Below, piece after piece: positions 30,519-39,602 of a stretch of 64,000 nucleotides of DNA. The stretch lies in contig CAVTQA010000016.1 of NCBI GenBank assembly GCA_963736715.1, positions 1 through 64,000 on the forward strand, read 5' to 3'. Position numbers and translations under genes: made by a program. The notes under the pieces were generated by a model. The model saw nothing but the letters and a program-made list of their open reading frames with translations, was not told the DNA's origin and did no database searches. This DNA comes from AP-15 sp963736715 (GTDB taxonomy: Bacteria > Pseudomonadota > Alphaproteobacteria > ATCC43930 > CGMCC-115725). The number at the start of each line of letters is the position of its first letter. Position 1 is the first letter of the stretch.

Positions 30519-32123
30519 GTGCCAAAGGACGCATTGATAGCCGGCCGGGGGGGGAATTGCCCGGTGCGGGTGGCGGCAATCGGCTGCGGATATTGGGGCA
30601 AGAACCTGGTTCGCAACTTTGCTGAACTTGGAGCCCTGGCCGCGATCTGCGACCCCGACCGCAACGCGGCGCGCCAGCTCGCCGAGCGTCACCACGCGAG
30701 GGTCGCTGAATTCGATGCGGTATTGCGCGACGACGACATCGCCGGCGTCGCGATCGCGGCTCCGGCGGCACTCCATGCCGAGCTCACATCGCGCGCACTC
30801 GAAGCCGGCAAGCACGTCTTTGTCGAGAAGCCGCTCGCCCTGACGGTCGCCGAGGCCGAGCAGCTGTGCGCCATGGCAGAGGCCGGAAACCGACAGCTGA
30901 TGGTGGGTCATCTGCTGCAGTACCACCCGGCCTTCATAAAGCTGCGCGAACTGGTGCGCGACGGAGTGCTCGGGCGGCTTGAGTACATCTCCTCCACCCG
31001 CTTGAACCTTGGAAAAGTGCGGCGCGAGGAGGATATTCTCTGGTCCTTCGCGCCCCACGACCTGTCGATGATCCTCTCCCTCATCGGGCAGGAGCCTTCC
31101 GAAGTGACCGCGCAGGGTGGCTATTACCTGCATAAAACTATCGCCGATGTGACTACCACCCTTCTTGCCTTCCCGGGCGGCGAGCAGGCGCATGTTTTCG
31201 TGTCCTGGCTGCATCCGTTCAAGGAGCAGAGGCTCGTGGTCACTGGTGACCGGGCGATGGCCGTCTTTGACGACGCGCAACCCTGGAGCCGCAAACTGTT
31301 GCTCTATCCGCATCGGATCGAGTGGCGCGAGACCATGCCGGTGCCGCAAAAGGCCGAGGCTGATCCGGTTCCGCTCGACGAGGGAGAGCCGCTGAACCTC
31401 GAATGCCGACATTTTCTCGATTGCATCGCCAATGGCAGCAGGCCGCGTACCGATGGCCGGGAGGGGCTGCGGGTGCTGCGGGTGCTCGCGCGGGCGAGCG
31501 AGGCCCTAAAGAAGGCTCAGGCAACGATCCCGGCGCCGGCCGAAAAGGCGCGCTCTTATCCGGGCGTCCAGCTGCACGAGTCAGCTTATGTCGACGAGCC
31601 CTGCGAGATCGGTTCCGGCACCCGCATTTGGCACTTCGCCCACATTTTGCCGCGTACCCGGATCGGCCGGAATTGCTCGCTCGGCCAGAATGTCATGGCT
31701 GGTCCCGACGTAACGATCGGCGACGGCTGCAAGATCCAAAACAATGTCTCGATTTACAAAGGCGTCACCCTCGAAGACGGGGTGTTCTGCGGCCCCTCTG
31801 CGGTATTCACCAATGTCAACAATCCGCGTGCCGGCATCGAGCGCAAGGACGAGTTCCGTCCGACGCTGGTCGAGCGCGGCGCGACGATCGGAGCCAATGC
31901 GACGATCGTCTGCGGCCATGTAGTCGGCCAATACGCCTTCATCGCCGCTGGCGCGGTGGTGACCGCGGATGTTCCGGCCTTCGCGCTGATGGCCGGTGTG
32001 CCGGCCCGGCGCATCGGCTGGGTCAGCCATGACGGCGAACGGCTGGGGCCCGACCTCGCCTGCCCTCGCTCGGGGCGCCGTTATCGGGAAGCTGGCCCCG
32101 ATCGGATAGAGGAGATCGTCTGA
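30519..32123 (+). CDS. Fused UDP-sugar 3-dehydrogenase (WlbA/WbpB-like) and N-acetyltransferase (WlbB/WbpD-like)
   Basis: 534-residue fusion of two consecutive enzymes of diacetamido-uronic acid synthesis. Residues about 14–335 are a Gfo/Idh/MocA oxidoreductase: the Rossmann motif is VAAIGCGYWGKNLVRNF and the catalytic lysine is in VFVEKPLAL. Residues about 350–510 are a left-handed beta-helix acetyltransferase with hexapeptide repeats, NCSLGQNVMAGPDVTIGDGC and FTNVNNPRAG. In most bacteria these are separate genes. GTG 30519 follows GGGGGAAAG. The stop overlaps the aminotransferase start, and together the three activities convert a UDP-GlcNAcA-type precursor to the 3-acetamido product. Confidence 0.92.
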   Translation: MPKDALIAGRGGNCPVRVAAIGCGYWGKNLVRNFAELGALAAICDPDRNAARQLAERHHARVAEFDAVLRDDDIAGVAIAAPAALHAELTSRALEAGKHVFVEKPLALTVAEAEQLCAMAEAGNRQLMVGHLLQYHPAFIKLRELVRDGVLGRLEYISSTRLNLGKVRREEDILWSFAPHDLSMILSLIGQEPSEVTAQGGYYLHKTIADVTTTLLAFPGGEQAHVFVSWLHPFKEQRLVVTGDRAMAVFDDAQPWSRKLLLYPHRIEWRETMPVPQKAEADPVPLDEGEPLNLECRHFLDCIANGSRPRTDGREGLRVLRVLARASEALKKAQATIPAPAEKARSYPGVQLHESAYVDEPCEIGSGTRIWHFAHILPRTRIGRNCSLGQNVMAGPDVTIGDGCKIQNNVSIYKGVTLEDGVFCGPSAVFTNVNNPRAGIERKDEFRPTLVERGATIGANATIVCGHVVGQYAFIAAGAVVTADVPAFALMAGVPARRIGWVSHDGERLGPDLACPRSGRRYREAGPDRIEEIV

Positions 32124-33286
32124 TGCCGGATGCCGCCATCTTGCACGCCAGCGAAGCGCCGATCGAGTTCATCGATCTGGGCGCGCAGCGGCGGCGCCTT
32201 GGCCGTCGCGTCGACGAGGCCATTCTCCGCGTCGTCGACCACGGCAAATACATCATGGGCCCTGAGGTCGGCATCTTTGAACAGGAGCTCGCCGCCTTCT
32301 GCGGCGCCAAGCACGTCCTCAGCTGCGCCAACGGCACCGACGCTTTGGGGCTCGCGCTGATGGCCAAGGGCATCAAGCCCGGCCAGGCAGTGCTGGTGCC
32401 ATCCTTCACGTTTGCCGCTACTGCCGAAGTCGTCGCCTGGTTCGATGCGGTCCCGGTCTTCGTCGATGTACTCGAACATACGTTCAATATGGATCCGGCG
32501 AGCCTAGAGGCCGGCATCGCAACAGCCAAGCGCCTCGGGCTCGAGCCGGCCGGGATCATCCCGGTCGATCTGTTTGGTCTGCCGGCCGGCTACGACGAGA
32601 TTCTGGCGATCGCCGCAGCGCACCGGCTGTGGGTCATCTGCGACGCGGCGCAGAGTTTTGGCGCGGTCTACAAGGGCCGCAACGTCGGGACCTTGGGCGA
32701 CATTACGACAACCAGCTTCTTCCCCGCCAAACCCCTCGGCTGTTACGGCGACGGCGGCGCCCTGTTCACCGACAATGACGACATCGCGGCGGTGTTGAAG
32801 AGTTTGCGGGTGCACGGCCAGGGCAGCGACAAGTACGACAATGTGCGCATCGGCATGAATGCCCGTCTCGACACGATACAAGCGGCAGTATTGAGCCAGA
32901 AGCTGTCGATTTTCGAAGACGAGATCGAGGCCCGCAATAAAGTGGCGGCTCGGTACAGCGAGCGGCTCGAGCACCTCGTAAAGACCCCGGGTACCCCGGT
33001 TGGGCTTCGAAGTGTATGGGCGCAATACACGGTGCGTGTTCCGAGCCATTGTAAGCGAGACACCTTGGCGGCCCAGCTCAAAAAGGCAGGCGTACCCACC
33101 GCCGTCTATTACGCAAGGGGGCTGCACCGGCAAACCGCTTATCGCGACTATCCCATAGCCGGTAACGGTTTGCCGGTATCGGATAGTCTGTCGGGCGAGG
33201 TACTCAGCCTGCCGATGCATCCTTATCTCGATGAAAGCACTCAGGATCGCATCGTCGAGGCGTTGTACACGGTATTGCAGGGTTGA
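32123..33286 (+). CDS. DegT/DnrJ/EryC1-family sugar aminotransferase (WbpE/WlbC-like)
   Basis: 387-residue PLP-dependent sugar aminotransferase. EFIDLGAQRRRLGRRVDEAI and the acceptor lysine in TTTSFFPAKPLGCYGDGGAL are visible, with the cofactor Asp in WVICDAAQSFGA. By context it would aminate C3 of the 3-keto UDP-sugar made by the upstream fused enzyme; WbpE/WlbC is the family match by length and neighbours. ATG 32123 overlaps the previous stop by one base. Confidence 0.9.
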   Translation: MPDAAILHASEAPIEFIDLGAQRRRLGRRVDEAILRVVDHGKYIMGPEVGIFEQELAAFCGAKHVLSCANGTDALGLALMAKGIKPGQAVLVPSFTFAATAEVVAWFDAVPVFVDVLEHTFNMDPASLEAGIATAKRLGLEPAGIIPVDLFGLPAGYDEILAIAAAHRLWVICDAAQSFGAVYKGRNVGTLGDITTTSFFPAKPLGCYGDGGALFTDNDDIAAVLKSLRVHGQGSDKYDNVRIGMNARLDTIQAAVLSQKLSIFEDEIEARNKVAARYSERLEHLVKTPGTPVGLRSVWAQYTVRVPSHCKRDTLAAQLKKAGVPTAVYYARGLHRQTAYRDYPIAGNGLPVSDSLSGEVLSLPMHPYLDESTQDRIVEALYTVLQG

Positions 33287-33328
33287 ACTGCGGGCGCACA
33301 CGCTCGCCGCCCCCGGGAGCGAGGTGAA

Positions 33329-34150
33329 GTGATCCTCGGCACCGTCAATCCCACGGGAGTCCGACGCAACCCCTTCATAATGATCTTGGCTTATCGCAGG
33401 CCGTTGTGGCGTACCACGCTCAGCGAGGTTCGCCAGCGCTATGCCGGCTCGACGATGGGCCTTTTCTGGGTATTGCTCGCCCCTGGCCTGCTATTGGCGC
33501 TGTATGCCTGCGTCTTCATTTACATCTACAAGACCGTCCCCGACGGGATGGACAACACCACTTACCTCGTCCAGTTGTTTGCCGGGTTGCTGCCGTTTCT
33601 TGCCTTCAGCGATGGGCTCGTGAACGGATCGGGGGCGGTTTTGAGCAATCGCGCGGTGCTGCTCAATACCGTGTATCCTGCCGAACTCGTACCGCTGCGT
33701 GCGGTCCTCTCTGGTCACGCTGTAGCGGCGCTCGGATTGGTGTTGGTGGCAGGCTTGTCGATGGCAACGGGCCACTCGCTGCGGGCGATGGTACTGATGC
33801 CCTTGGTGCTGGTGCTTCAGGTGATGTTTGTATGCGGAGTGGCGTGGCCGCTGTCGCTCGCCAATCTCGTGCTCCGCGACATCCAACAGGTGCTGACGTT
33901 CCTCTGCACGGCACTGATGATAATGAGCCCGATCGCTTTCGCGCCGGAGTCGGCGCCCGGGCCTTTAAAGCTGCTCGTATACTTAAACCCGTTGTCGTAT
34001 TTCATTCTCACCTACCAGAGCCTCGTTATTCACGCCAGCCTGCCGTCCGCGAAGATCGTACTGGTAATGCTCGGCCTGTCGTTTGGCGCTTTCCTCCTCG
34101 GTTTCCGCCTCTTCCAGCGGGGCAAGCTCGCGTTCTGGGACTATGCCTGA
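33329..34150 (+). CDS. wzm: Polysaccharide ABC transporter permease (Wzm)
   Basis: 273-residue inner-membrane protein of the ABC-2 polysaccharide exporter family. About six TM segments, with the typical N-terminal amphipathic entry RTTLSEVRQRYAGSTMGLFWVLLAPG and the C-terminal YLNPLSYFILTYQSLV. It forms the channel for undecaprenyl-linked polymer with the overlapping downstream ATPase. GTG 33329 follows GCGAGGTGAA. Its presence argues for ABC-dependent rather than Wzx/Wzy export. Confidence 0.95.
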   Translation: MILGTVNPTGVRRNPFIMILAYRRPLWRTTLSEVRQRYAGSTMGLFWVLLAPGLLLALYACVFIYIYKTVPDGMDNTTYLVQLFAGLLPFLAFSDGLVNGSGAVLSNRAVLLNTVYPAELVPLRAVLSGHAVAALGLVLVAGLSMATGHSLRAMVLMPLVLVLQVMFVCGVAWPLSLANLVLRDIQQVLTFLCTALMIMSPIAFAPESAPGPLKLLVYLNPLSYFILTYQSLVIHASLPSAKIVLVMLGLSFGAFLLGFRLFQRGKLAFWDYA

Positions 34151-35579
34151 CACCGCGCCAGCTATCGTTCTGAACAATATCAGCAAGGTCTATCGCCTCT
34201 ACGACAGCCCGTCGGAGCAGGCGCTTGATGTCTTTGGACTGTCGCGTTTGCGGTTCTGGCGCAAACCAAGATATCATGAACGAGCGGCGCTGGAGGACGT
34301 ATCTCTGGTCGTTGACCGCGGCGAACGCATTGGCGTCATCGGCCGAAACGGCGCCGGCAAGACGACTTTGCTGAAACTGATCACCGGTAATTTTGCGCCG
34401 ACTCGCGGCTCCGTCGTTGTCAACGGCAGCGTCCAGGCATTGATCAATATCGGTCTCGGTTTTCATCCGGAGTTCACCGGATACGAGAACATTCGCGCCT
34501 CGCTGGTCTACAATGGCTTGACAGAGACCGAGCTCGACGCCGCGATCGGCGATATTGTCGGGTTCGTCGAACTCGATGAATATCTGCACCAGCCGATCAA
34601 GACCTATTCGCTGGGCATGCAGTCACGGTTGTATTTCGCTACGGCGACGGCGATTAAGCCTGACATTCTGATAATTGACGAGGTCCTCGGGGCCGGCGAC
34701 GCCTATTTCTCCGCAAAGTCTGCCGACCGAATGAAAAGGCTGACTTCGTCTGGGGCCACACTGCTGTTGGTCTCGCACTCGATGACGCAGATCCTGCAGT
34801 TTTGTGACGAGGCCATCTGGATCGAGAACGGGCGGGTGATGCTCCGCGACGCGGCGCTCACAGTCATCAACGCCTATGAAAAGTTCATTAGCGAACTCGA
34901 ACGAGCCAAGAAGGTCTCCTCAGTCGCAGTGATGGGACAACGCGATTGGCTGACCGAGAAGATGCTCAGCGAGCTCGTCCAGGAAGTGCGCGTTGCCAAG
35001 GCCCGGGTGAGCGGAGAGCACGAATTCGATGGCGGCGTCTCGCGGTGGGAAAACGCGCCGGGGCCGCGCATTGTCGGGTTCGAAATATTGGGTGTCGACG
35101 AGCGCCCGACCGCCAATCTGAATACCGGCGATCCGGTCAGCTTTGTTGTGGAGCTCGAGGCCGAGAAACCTGGGATCTATCCGTGCACGGTTTGCATTTT
35201 GACTTATACGATGGATGGCAAGTGGCTCACCCGTCATCTGAGCACCCAATACCAGCTCGATTTCATTCGGCATGGGCGATACCGGATCACATTGCGTTAC
35301 GATCGGCTGATGCTCGGCAATGGCGAATACCTATTGTCGGTCGCAACATATAAGGTGCTCGACCTCGACGATCTTTCGACCGCAGAGTTCTACGAGATCC
35401 TCGCCCGAAGCTACCGGATCCAGGTGCGCGACGCAGATCCCGCCGACGCCACACTGTTTCATCACCCAGGCATCTGGGATTTGCGAACGACCGGCTCACG
35501 TCAGGACGATGGCACTTCGCTGGTGGCGTTCGGCAAAGGGGACGTAATCTCGGCCGAAGCCGCGGGGTCTGAGGCATAA
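34143..35579 (+). CDS. wzt: Polysaccharide ABC transporter ATPase with C-terminal substrate-recognition domain (Wzt)
   Basis: 478 residues. The ATPase half has Walker A GRNGAGKTTLLKLI (after about residue 60), signature YSLGMQSRL, Walker B ILIIDEVLGAGD and switch LLVSHS. The C-terminal ~190 residues (from about 285, with NAPGPRIVGFEILGVDERPT) resemble the Wzt C-terminal carbohydrate-binding beta-sandwich. That domain in O9a/O12-type systems recognises the modified chain end before export. Overlaps wzm by eight bases. Confidence 0.94.
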   Translation: MPDTAPAIVLNNISKVYRLYDSPSEQALDVFGLSRLRFWRKPRYHERAALEDVSLVVDRGERIGVIGRNGAGKTTLLKLITGNFAPTRGSVVVNGSVQALINIGLGFHPEFTGYENIRASLVYNGLTETELDAAIGDIVGFVELDEYLHQPIKTYSLGMQSRLYFATATAIKPDILIIDEVLGAGDAYFSAKSADRMKRLTSSGATLLLVSHSMTQILQFCDEAIWIENGRVMLRDAALTVINAYEKFISELERAKKVSSVAVMGQRDWLTEKMLSELVQEVRVAKARVSGEHEFDGGVSRWENAPGPRIVGFEILGVDERPTANLNTGDPVSFVVELEAEKPGIYPCTVCILTYTMDGKWLTRHLSTQYQLDFIRHGRYRITLRYDRLMLGNGEYLLSVATYKVLDLDDLSTAEFYEILARSYRIQVRDADPADATLFHHPGIWDLRTTGSRQDDGTSLVAFGKGDVISAEAAGSEA

Positions 35580-35648
35580 GATCAATTGCGGGGCTGGATT
35601 CGCTGATCGTTATCCGCTCCCAGCGAAGTTGAACCCCATCGTGCGACC

Positions 35649-36569
35649 ATGCTCGTCTGCCCCACCTGCGCCAACCCGCTATCGCCCAGTCTAATGTGCA
35701 TCGCCTGTGATTGGCGCGGGGAATACCGCGACGGATTGCCGGTGCTGTTGCGGGAAGTCGATCTTTGCGACGAGGTCGCGCGCTCATACACGGAAAACTA
35801 TGATCGGATCGCCCGCGATGATCTCGACGCCAAGGTCATGGACGAGCGTTATATCGAGAACCTCGCCACCAACTTTTGCGAGGCGATCGACCTTGTCCCG
35901 GGTGCCGCGGTCTGCGATGTCGGGTCCGGCAAGGGCTATCTCGTCAGGAAACTTCTGGCGCGGGGAGCCGGACACGTCACCGCGGTCGACATATCGTTAC
36001 CTTATCTGGTGCGCATGGTCGGACAACCGGGCGTTTCGCCAGTCATGGCTAATGCCGAGGCGCTGCCCTTCGCCGCTCATTTCGACGTCATCGTCGCTAC
36101 CGACGTGTTGGAACACGTCCTCAACGTCGGGTCGTTTCTTTACTCGTTGAACCGCGCGCTGCGCTCGGGCGGGCGCCTCTATGTGCGCGTTCCCTATCGG
36201 GAAAACCTGCTTTCCTACTCGCCGCACCTTGGCTGCCCTTACCGGTTTGTGCATTTGCGCACCTATGACCGGCCGCTGCTCCGGCAAGCTCTCGAGGAAG
36301 CGGGGTTCGTCGTGGAGCGGCTATGGCACGATGGCTACCTGCCGGGCATCCCTCACCCGATCTGGGTCAGCGGACGGCTGCGGCAACGGCTCTACCGCTG
36401 GTTCGAAAACCGCTTGTCCAGCGACGGCCGCAGGTCCGGCGACGCGACGCTGCGGCCGCATGGATTGCGTCCGATTTTTCTTCGGCCGACCGTGGTCGTC
36501 GCCGCGGCGCGCAAGGCTCAGAGCTTGATGCCGATGGACGGCGGCGGCGTCGGTTTCCGCTTCGGATGA
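35649..36569 (+). CDS. SAM-dependent methyltransferase with N-terminal zinc-ribbon-like segment
   Basis: 306-residue class I methyltransferase. The N-terminus carries two CxxC pairs (LVCPTCANPL and CIACDW) like a Trm112-type zinc ribbon. The SAM-binding motif is AVCDVGSGKGYLV, followed by VTAVDIS and the post-I acidic loop; VIVATDVLEHVLNVGSF marks motif IV. The substrate is presumably a sugar or polymer end in this locus; a ubiquinone-type substrate is less likely given context. ATG 35649; stop overlaps the next gene. Confidence 0.85.
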   Translation: MLVCPTCANPLSPSLMCIACDWRGEYRDGLPVLLREVDLCDEVARSYTENYDRIARDDLDAKVMDERYIENLATNFCEAIDLVPGAAVCDVGSGKGYLVRKLLARGAGHVTAVDISLPYLVRMVGQPGVSPVMANAEALPFAAHFDVIVATDVLEHVLNVGSFLYSLNRALRSGGRLYVRVPYRENLLSYSPHLGCPYRFVHLRTYDRPLLRQALEEAGFVVERLWHDGYLPGIPHPIWVSGRLRQRLYRWFENRLSSDGRRSGDATLRPHGLRPIFLRPTVVVAAARKAQSLMPMDGGGVGFRFG

Positions 36570-37681
36570 GCCGCCGTCTGCATACGGGCATCCGCAATCT
36601 GATCCTTACCGGCGCAAATTCTACCGGCCGGGTGAAGGAGCTTGAGTGCAAGGTCGAGGCGCTGGAGAGCGAAATCCGCGGTCTGCGCGAAGAAGTCGGG
36701 CTGCTCCGAGGACAGAACGCGACATTTTGCAACCAAATCGAAGCCCAGTTCGCCCGATTGGATCGCGCAATCTCGCAGCCTCGGGGCCTGAGTAGTGAAC
36801 TGCGAGGCGATTATTACCAGCGTGGCGATCATCCTCGCCCGACTGAATATTGGACCCGACACAACGTTACCTCCCACCACGTATTCGCCTCGGTCGAGGA
36901 TTCGCTGCAGCAACTCGAAATGCGCAACCAGCAATATCCCGGCTACATCGATATGCTGCCGTTGGGCGGCAAGGATGGTTTGGCTGTTCTCGATTTCGGC
37001 TGCGGGCCCGGTCATGATCTGGTGGGTTTCGCGCATTACTCGCGCCCGAAGCGCCTGGTTGGAGTCGATATCGCGACGAGGTCGCTGGCCGAAGCCGAGC
37101 AGCGCCTGCGGCTCCATGGCGCAACGGCTGAGCTCGTATCGCTCGATTACGGGACCTACGACTTGCCGTTTGAGGCGGCCTCATTCGACTACATTCACTG
37201 CTCGGGCGTCCTGATGTGCATCGAGGACCCGCCCCGCCTGCTGCGCGAGTTTGCTCGTTTGCTGACGCCCGGCGGCGAGTTGCGCCTGATGGTCTATAAT
37301 TATGACTCGATCTGGCTGCACCTCTACGTCGCCTATGTAGTTCAGATCGAGAACGGGCTCTATCGGGATCTGCCGACCCGCGTCGCCTTCACCCGTACCA
37401 CCGACGGCGAAGACTGCCCGGTCAATGCCGTGTGGCGGCCCGAGGAGATGATCGCACTCGGGCGGGAGACCGGCTACGACCCGGAGTTCTTGGGTGCGGC
37501 GGTATCGCTGTGGGAAATGCACGTTCTCGCGAAGCGATACCTAGCCTGTCTGGCGTCCGCCCTTCCGGACGAAAGCCGTGCTTTTCTATTGGGCTTACGG
37601 AACGATGCCGAGGGCTACCCCTGCCATGGGTCCCATCGCGCCGGGATCGACGGCTGTTTCCGCTTCCGTCGCCCGCGCTGA
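36566..37681 (+). CDS. SAM-dependent methyltransferase with N-terminal coiled coil
   Basis: 371 residues. Residues about 22–70 form a predicted coiled coil (heptads in RVKELECKVEALESEIRGL and EEVGLLRGQ). The class I methyltransferase domain starts near residue 130 with VLDFGCGPGHDLVGF, VGVDIATRS, and the motif IV/V region FDYIHCSGVLMCIEDP. The coiled coil is unusual for a simple small-molecule methyltransferase and suggests oligomerisation or docking to a polymer machine. Overlaps the upstream methyltransferase by four bases and is followed after five bases by a secreted protein gene. Confidence 0.85.
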   Translation: MSRRLHTGIRNLILTGANSTGRVKELECKVEALESEIRGLREEVGLLRGQNATFCNQIEAQFARLDRAISQPRGLSSELRGDYYQRGDHPRPTEYWTRHNVTSHHVFASVEDSLQQLEMRNQQYPGYIDMLPLGGKDGLAVLDFGCGPGHDLVGFAHYSRPKRLVGVDIATRSLAEAEQRLRLHGATAELVSLDYGTYDLPFEAASFDYIHCSGVLMCIEDPPRLLREFARLLTPGGELRLMVYNYDSIWLHLYVAYVVQIENGLYRDLPTRVAFTRTTDGEDCPVNAVWRPEEMIALGRETGYDPEFLGAAVSLWEMHVLAKRYLACLASALPDESRAFLLGLRNDAEGYPCHGSHRAGIDGCFRFRRPR

Positions 37682-37686
37682 ACGCG

Positions 37687-39477
37687 ATGCGATCGTCCGG
37701 TCGAACGCCGTTCCTATCTCTAACTACCTTCGCCGTCTTGTCGCTCCAACTGTCGTGCGGGCCGCAGCGGGCCGCGGCAGATATCCGTGCCGTTGTGCCC
37801 GCGGAATGCCCTGCCAGGCAAAGCGATACCTCGGCCGCGAGCGGGTTCGTCGAGCGGCCGGCAGATGCCCGCTTCTTGCCGAGGAGCCTGGGTGGTGCCC
37901 CGGATCTGCGGATGCTCACCCAGCCGAGCCTGGAAGGACCGTTGGTCTCGGCGGCCGCGATCAACGACGATACTCTGTTGCTGGCGAATTATCATAATGT
38001 CCAGTCCCTGGATATTCACACTGGTGCTGGTACTATATTAAAAGCCGATCTCGATCAGCTGGACGACCGTCGCTTCATACCGACGGGCATAATCATCGGA
38101 CCCAAATCCGGCAAAGTCTTCGTCGCCAACTACCTCGCCAACAATGTCCTGATCGGGCATCTGAGGGGCAATGCCATTTCATTCGACGAGAAAATTGTCG
38201 GCGACGGCTTGATATCGCCGGAGAACATCTCCGTATCGCCGGACGAGTCATGGCTTGTAGCTGCCAATTATGACGGTAACAGCGCAACCGGCTTCAGAGC
38301 AGAAAACGGGAACTTCGTGCGGAGCTGGAAGACGGAAATACCACTCGCGCATGGTGTGACGATACTCGGGAAGTACGTCTTCGTTTCGTCGCTACAACTG
38401 AGAACAATCCTCATTTTGAATTTGCACGATGGAACTGTCGCGGGCTCTTTCGGAGAGCCAGGTTGGAACGCTCATTGTCTAAACTTTCTTTGGCCTACCG
38501 GGCTCCAGGCAATTGGCGATCGGACGATCGTCATCACAGATGCGCATACGGGCGGCGTTTACCGGGTTTCTTTCGATGGCCAGACGGTCAAACTGCTCGA
38601 CGTGATCGGTGGCACGGCGCCAGGCGCTTTGGGACTGCAAATGCCATACGCAACGACCGAGATCGGCGGCAATCTGGCCATATTGTCTACATTCTCCCCG
38701 AAAATCGCCATTGCCGGCCCGGATGGCGGCAGTGGGGCACCGACGGTCAAAGAGCTGATCGTGCAGCAGCCTTACCAGTCCGTTGAGCGGCGGGAAGCGG
38801 CTTCGCCGGCGCCGCTCGGTGTCGGTTGGAACGGCTATATTCATCTCGGGTCTGCCCGTCTCAACATCAGCGGGATCGACATGGTGCCGTCATACGGCGC
38901 TCTCGAATCGGTGATGCGACATGGCGTGAGCAATCCGGATCGGCCGTTTTCTTTGAATCCGGTAGCCCTGTCCTTGTTTGGCAGTCTGATGTATTTCATC
39001 GAGGCACGTGTGGTTGATGGCGGGGTTATCTTGAGTTCTCCGAGTGCGCCCTATGCTCTCTACGTGACCCTCGGGCAGACGAGTTGCTTTGCAAAAGTCG
39101 ATTTGCCGGGCCCGCCGCTTGCCACGCCAACTGGCCTCGAGCACCGCCTGGGCGTCAGCCGCTACGACGACCTTGAAAAACTCGCGGTGGCTCGCCTCCG
39201 CGAGTTGGACGCCCGCCGCGGACCGAACGGGTTTCTGCCACTTGCCGAGATTGCCAAGTCGCTGGGTCTCGGTGATGCGGCGATCGCCGTCATGTTGAAA
39301 GGGGACTGGGGAAGACAGGCTGCCGATCGATTGGGCGGGTGTGGAAGCGGGCAATACGGCGAAGAAGAATGCAGCCGGTCGGTCGAGGGATTGAAGGATG
39401 ACGTGATAGCGCGAAGTGGTTCATCGCTGTTCGAGTTGCTGCTGATCGACAGCAGCGGGCACCGGTGCGTCAATTAA
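37687..39477 (+). CDS. Secreted beta-propeller-like protein of the polysaccharide locus
   Basis: 596 residues with an N-terminal signal peptide (hydrophobic core FLSLTTFAVLSLQL, cleavage possible after QRAAA or a weak lipobox at LQLSC). The body has repeated strand-rich units of YVTN/NHL type (e.g. GPKSGKVFVANYLANNVLIG, SPDESWLVAANYDGNSATGF, GDRTIVITDAHTGGVYRVSF), suggesting a beta-propeller. The C-terminal ~110 residues are helical. Role unknown: possibly a periplasmic polymer-processing or binding protein. ATG 37687 lies five bases after the methyltransferase stop. Confidence 0.65.
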   Translation: MRSSGRTPFLSLTTFAVLSLQLSCGPQRAAADIRAVVPAECPARQSDTSAASGFVERPADARFLPRSLGGAPDLRMLTQPSLEGPLVSAAAINDDTLLLANYHNVQSLDIHTGAGTILKADLDQLDDRRFIPTGIIIGPKSGKVFVANYLANNVLIGHLRGNAISFDEKIVGDGLISPENISVSPDESWLVAANYDGNSATGFRAENGNFVRSWKTEIPLAHGVTILGKYVFVSSLQLRTILILNLHDGTVAGSFGEPGWNAHCLNFLWPTGLQAIGDRTIVITDAHTGGVYRVSFDGQTVKLLDVIGGTAPGALGLQMPYATTEIGGNLAILSTFSPKIAIAGPDGGSGAPTVKELIVQQPYQSVERREAASPAPLGVGWNGYIHLGSARLNISGIDMVPSYGALESVMRHGVSNPDRPFSLNPVALSLFGSLMYFIEARVVDGGVILSSPSAPYALYVTLGQTSCFAKVDLPGPPLATPTGLEHRLGVSRYDDLEKLAVARLRELDARRGPNGFLPLAEIAKSLGLGDAAIAVMLKGDWGRQAADRLGGCGSGQYGEEECSRSVEGLKDDVIARSGSSLFELLLIDSSGHRCVN

Positions 39478-39602
39478 CGCCGTTCCTGTCGCATTCCGGA
39501 CTGGCATCGTGTCGCGACGGGCAGCTGGGTCCGACCCTATCAGCAACCGAGTAACGGTCATCGCCGCAAGGTGCCGGCCGATTGCCTGGAGGTTGCGGCG
39601 CC

